Positions 7,312-8,288 of a stretch of 8,288 nucleotides of DNA are shown in pieces. The number at the start of each line of letters is the position of its first letter. Positions within the stretch are counted from its first letter, which is position 1. The notes beneath the pieces are model-generated. The model searched no databases, was not told where the DNA came from, and worked only from the letters and a program-made list of their open reading frames with translations. A program made the translations under genes and the position numbers. Source of the stretch: Planctomycetaceae bacterium (GTDB lineage: Bacteria; Planctomycetota; Planctomycetia; Pirellulales; UBA1268); assembly GCA_003509235.1 (NCBI GenBank), contig DONH01000041.1:1-8288 (forward strand), read 5' to 3'.

Positions 7312-7752
7312 TTATGCACTCTTTTTAAGCGTGGCTAGGGTGTGATCTAGTGGTTGATGCAAAGATAAGTCACCACTCGCAACAACTTGACGGCCTGTAC
7401 GGTCTTCAAGGTTTATAACGATTGGAGCTTTCAGATTAAGTGTAAGTCCTTTGTTATTTTTGCTGACAACTACCACAAGCTGCGCCTGACGAATGTCATG
7501 TAGCCGAAGAGGCGTAAGCTCACTTCTTGGTATGCGGACCTGGTACTGAGGCACAAATCGTCTCGGGCTGACAACCGCAATTGCGACGTCGTCTCGCGTT
7601 GTGCTTTGAAGCCAGCCGAGGGCATCGTTTTCGGCGTCAGCAAGCAGAGCCCATTCTCGGCATTGCTCGAGACCAGGCAGGCCGCTTTGGAAGTTCAGCA
7701 GATCAGCTGAATCGACATCGATACGTCCAAAACGAGTGGTGTTAATCCACAT
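7312..7752 (-). CDS. fliW: Flagellar assembly factor FliW (CsrA antagonist)
   Basis: FliW is a small cytoplasmic beta-rich protein that binds either flagellin or CsrA. When flagellin has been exported, free FliW binds CsrA and relieves its repression of flagellin translation. The 146 residues match the family in length and motifs: FGRIDVDSADLLNFQSGLPGLE (about 8-29, matching the family F-x-x-GLPGFE pattern), WLQSTTRDDVAIAVVSP (47-63), and NLKAPIVINLEDRTGRQVV (106-124, matching the family NLxAPIVIN...QV block). The ATG at 7752 is supported by AAAGGAG (7769-7763) ten bases upstream. This ribosome binding site lies in a hairpin loop with CsrA-site character. csrA follows 60 bp downstream. No flagellin or other flagellar gene is in the window, so the downstream target is not seen. 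Confidence 0.95.
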   Translation of the reverse strand: MWINTTRFGRIDVDSADLLNFQSGLPGLEQCREWALLADAENDALGWLQSTTRDDVAIAVVSPRRFVPQYQVRIPRSELTPLRLHDIRQAQLVVVVSKNNKGLTLNLKAPIVINLEDRTGRQVVASGDLSLHQPLDHTLATLKKSA

Positions 7753-7758
7753 TGTGAG

Positions 7759-7772
7759 GGCACTCCTTTGCC
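7759..7772 (-). promoter_or_regulatory. Hairpin presenting the fliW Shine-Dalgarno; predicted CsrA site
   Basis: On the minus strand GGCA (7772-7769), loop AAGGAG (7768-7763) and TGCC (7762-7759) form a 4-bp stem with a six-base loop. The loop fits ANGGAN, the known preferred CsrA/RsmE arrangement, and it is also the Shine-Dalgarno of fliW, ten bases before its ATG. CsrA bound here would block ribosome loading. The structure is seen directly; binding is inferred. Confidence 0.55.
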
Positions 7773-7781
7773 AAAATGGGT

Positions 7782-7810
7782 TCCAGCATTACGTTTCCCT
7801 TGATGCTGGA
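7782..7810 (-). promoter_or_regulatory. Upstream hairpin in the fliW leader with AGGGA in its loop; possible second CsrA site
   Basis: TCCAGCAT and ATGCTGGA form a perfect 8-bp stem around a 13-base loop. On the minus strand the loop contains CAAGGGAAACG, with AGGGA fitting ANGGA. Its GGA is about 32 nt from the GGA in the fliW Shine-Dalgarno, within the distance a CsrA dimer is known to bridge. It probably lies in the 5' untranslated leader of fliW, but no start of transcription is proven. Confidence 0.5.
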
Positions 7811-7833
7811 GAGGTGCATGCCGCGCCTCTTTT
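7810..7833 (+). terminator. Terminator-like hairpin with short T run (+ strand), upstream of fliW
   Basis: AGAGGTGC, loop ATGCC and GCGCCTCT pair over 8 bp with one G-U pair. TTT follows directly, so the T run is TTTT counting the last stem base. This is terminator-like on the + strand, though no + strand gene precedes it. On the minus strand the G-U becomes an A-C mismatch and the hairpin is weaker. There it may be just the first of three hairpins in the fliW leader. Confidence 0.25.
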
Positions 7834-7837
7834 GATA

Positions 7838-7845
7838 CTATCGGC
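7838..7845 (-). promoter_or_regulatory. Possible -10 element for fliW-csrA
   Basis: Read on the minus strand the bases are GCCGATAG, seven of eight matching the sigma-28 (FliA) -10 consensus GCCGATAA. A flagellar regulator would suit fliW. No TAAA-type -35 lies at the expected 14-16 base distance. A weak housekeeping reading is also possible (-10 GATAGT at 7842-7837, -35 TCGACC at 7866-7861, 18-base spacer). A start from either would fall near 7830 and include all the hairpins above. Confidence 0.2.
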
Positions 7846-7854
7846 AGAGAGGGT

Positions 7855-7909
7855 GGTTCGGGTCGAGAAAAAAGGTTTGGCTAAAAAAAGAGGTTCGGGA
7901 AAGATGTAC
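7855..7909. repeat. Three imperfect direct repeats upstream of fliW
   Basis: GGTTCGGG (7855), GGTTTGGC (7874) and GGTTCGGG (7892) occur at 19- and 18-base steps. The first two are followed by A-rich tails (AAAAAA at 7868-7873 and AAAAAAA at 7883-7889). They lie in the gap between the LptF/LptG-type gene and fliW, just upstream of the possible fliW -10. They could be regulator binding sites or chance slippage; nothing identifies a binding protein. Confidence 0.35.
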
Positions 7910-7951
7910 CACTTGTTGTGAGACGGTGCTCAGCAATTTCTTGCCATACTT

Positions 7952-8288
7952 TTATTCCCACATGGGCTGTGCTCGCCATGCTGCAAGTGGAGCCATCACC
8001 ATAAGCGGAGCCCAGGCAGCGAAAGATGGTCCAAGAATGTAGCTAGTGGCTAGGGCGTGGAATCCGAGTATTGTTAGGAAAAACGCTACAGTCGTTAAAA
8101 CGCAGAGTCCAACTGCTACGAAGACACCTCGTCGACTTGGGCCAAGCACTAATGGTATGCCGAGCAAGACGAGGGAAATGTCGAGAAACGGAGCAACAAA
8201 CCGAGCATGGACACGTAGGGGAACCTCTGCACCAACGCCTAGGCTAGGATTTGAAATTGCATCGATCAGATTCATGGTTGATGAATAC
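7952..8288 (-). CDS. LptF/LptG-type permease, C-terminal part (start outside window)
   Basis: LptF and LptG are the inner-membrane permease halves of the LptB2FG transporter, which extracts lipopolysaccharide for delivery to the outer membrane. About 112 C-terminal residues are visible. The frame stays open to the window end, so the Met at 8275 is internal and most of the protein (family length about 350-400) is missing. Counting from that Met, the conserved RFVAPFLDISLVLLGIPLVLG helix (about 25-45) is followed by two more membrane helices (50-74 and 84-100), the three-helix C-terminal bundle of the YjgP/YjgQ family. The stop lies 199 bp from fliW on the same strand, with no strong terminator between them. 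Whether it is LptF or LptG cannot be told from this end alone. Confidence 0.8.
   Translation of the reverse strand, partial: YSSTMNLIDAISNPSLGVGAEVPLRVHARFVAPFLDISLVLLGIPLVLGPSRRGVFVAVGLCVLTTVAFFLTILGFHALATSYILGPSFAAWAPLMVMAPLAAWRAQPMWE

Noticed and set aside
7736..7921. 61-residue + strand open frame over the fliW upstream region
   Set aside because: It overlaps the fliW start and leader on the other strand, has no family resemblance, and its tail is just the A-rich repeats.

Overview
The window looks like a piece of a Gram-negative bacterial chromosome, most likely a member of the Planctomycetota of moderate GC content. This is an inference from the character of the proteins: the CsrA sequence, the enlarged NuoM, the NuoN variant, and a thioredoxin-fold protein with a CNHC motif. 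The gene set (complex I, TatD, FliW/CsrA, LptF/LptG) is otherwise ordinary core-genome content. I see no mobile element, tRNA, rRNA or CRISPR array.

Left part (1-4841, + strand): the end of the proton-pumping complex I operon. It holds the C-terminal two thirds of nuoL (cut by the window edge), then complete nuoM and nuoN, spaced 30-41 bp apart. All three are antiporter-like membrane subunits and keep the buried Lys/Glu/His residues of the proton channels. nuoN most likely starts at a GTG behind a good ribosome binding site.

Middle part (4896-6864, + strand): a 159-residue soluble helical protein of unknown function, a TatD-family metal-dependent hydrolase (GTG start), and a thioredoxin-fold peroxiredoxin-like protein. 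The spacings of 42-70 bp allow read-through from nuo. A convergent gap of 159 bp follows.

Right part (7024-8288, - strand): transcription runs leftwards through the C-terminal end of an LptF/LptG-type permease (cut by the right edge), then fliW, then csrA. FliW is the protein antagonist of the RNA-binding repressor CsrA, so fliW-csrA is a self-contained partner-switch cassette. The most interesting signal lies in its non-coding RNA. The fliW Shine-Dalgarno sits in the six-base loop of a hairpin (ANGGAN loop, a classic CsrA target). A second, longer hairpin just upstream carries AGGGA in its loop. The 60-nt fliW-csrA gap contains four GGA triplets, two of them on the csrA Shine-Dalgarno. This predicts that CsrA represses both its antagonist and itself at translation.
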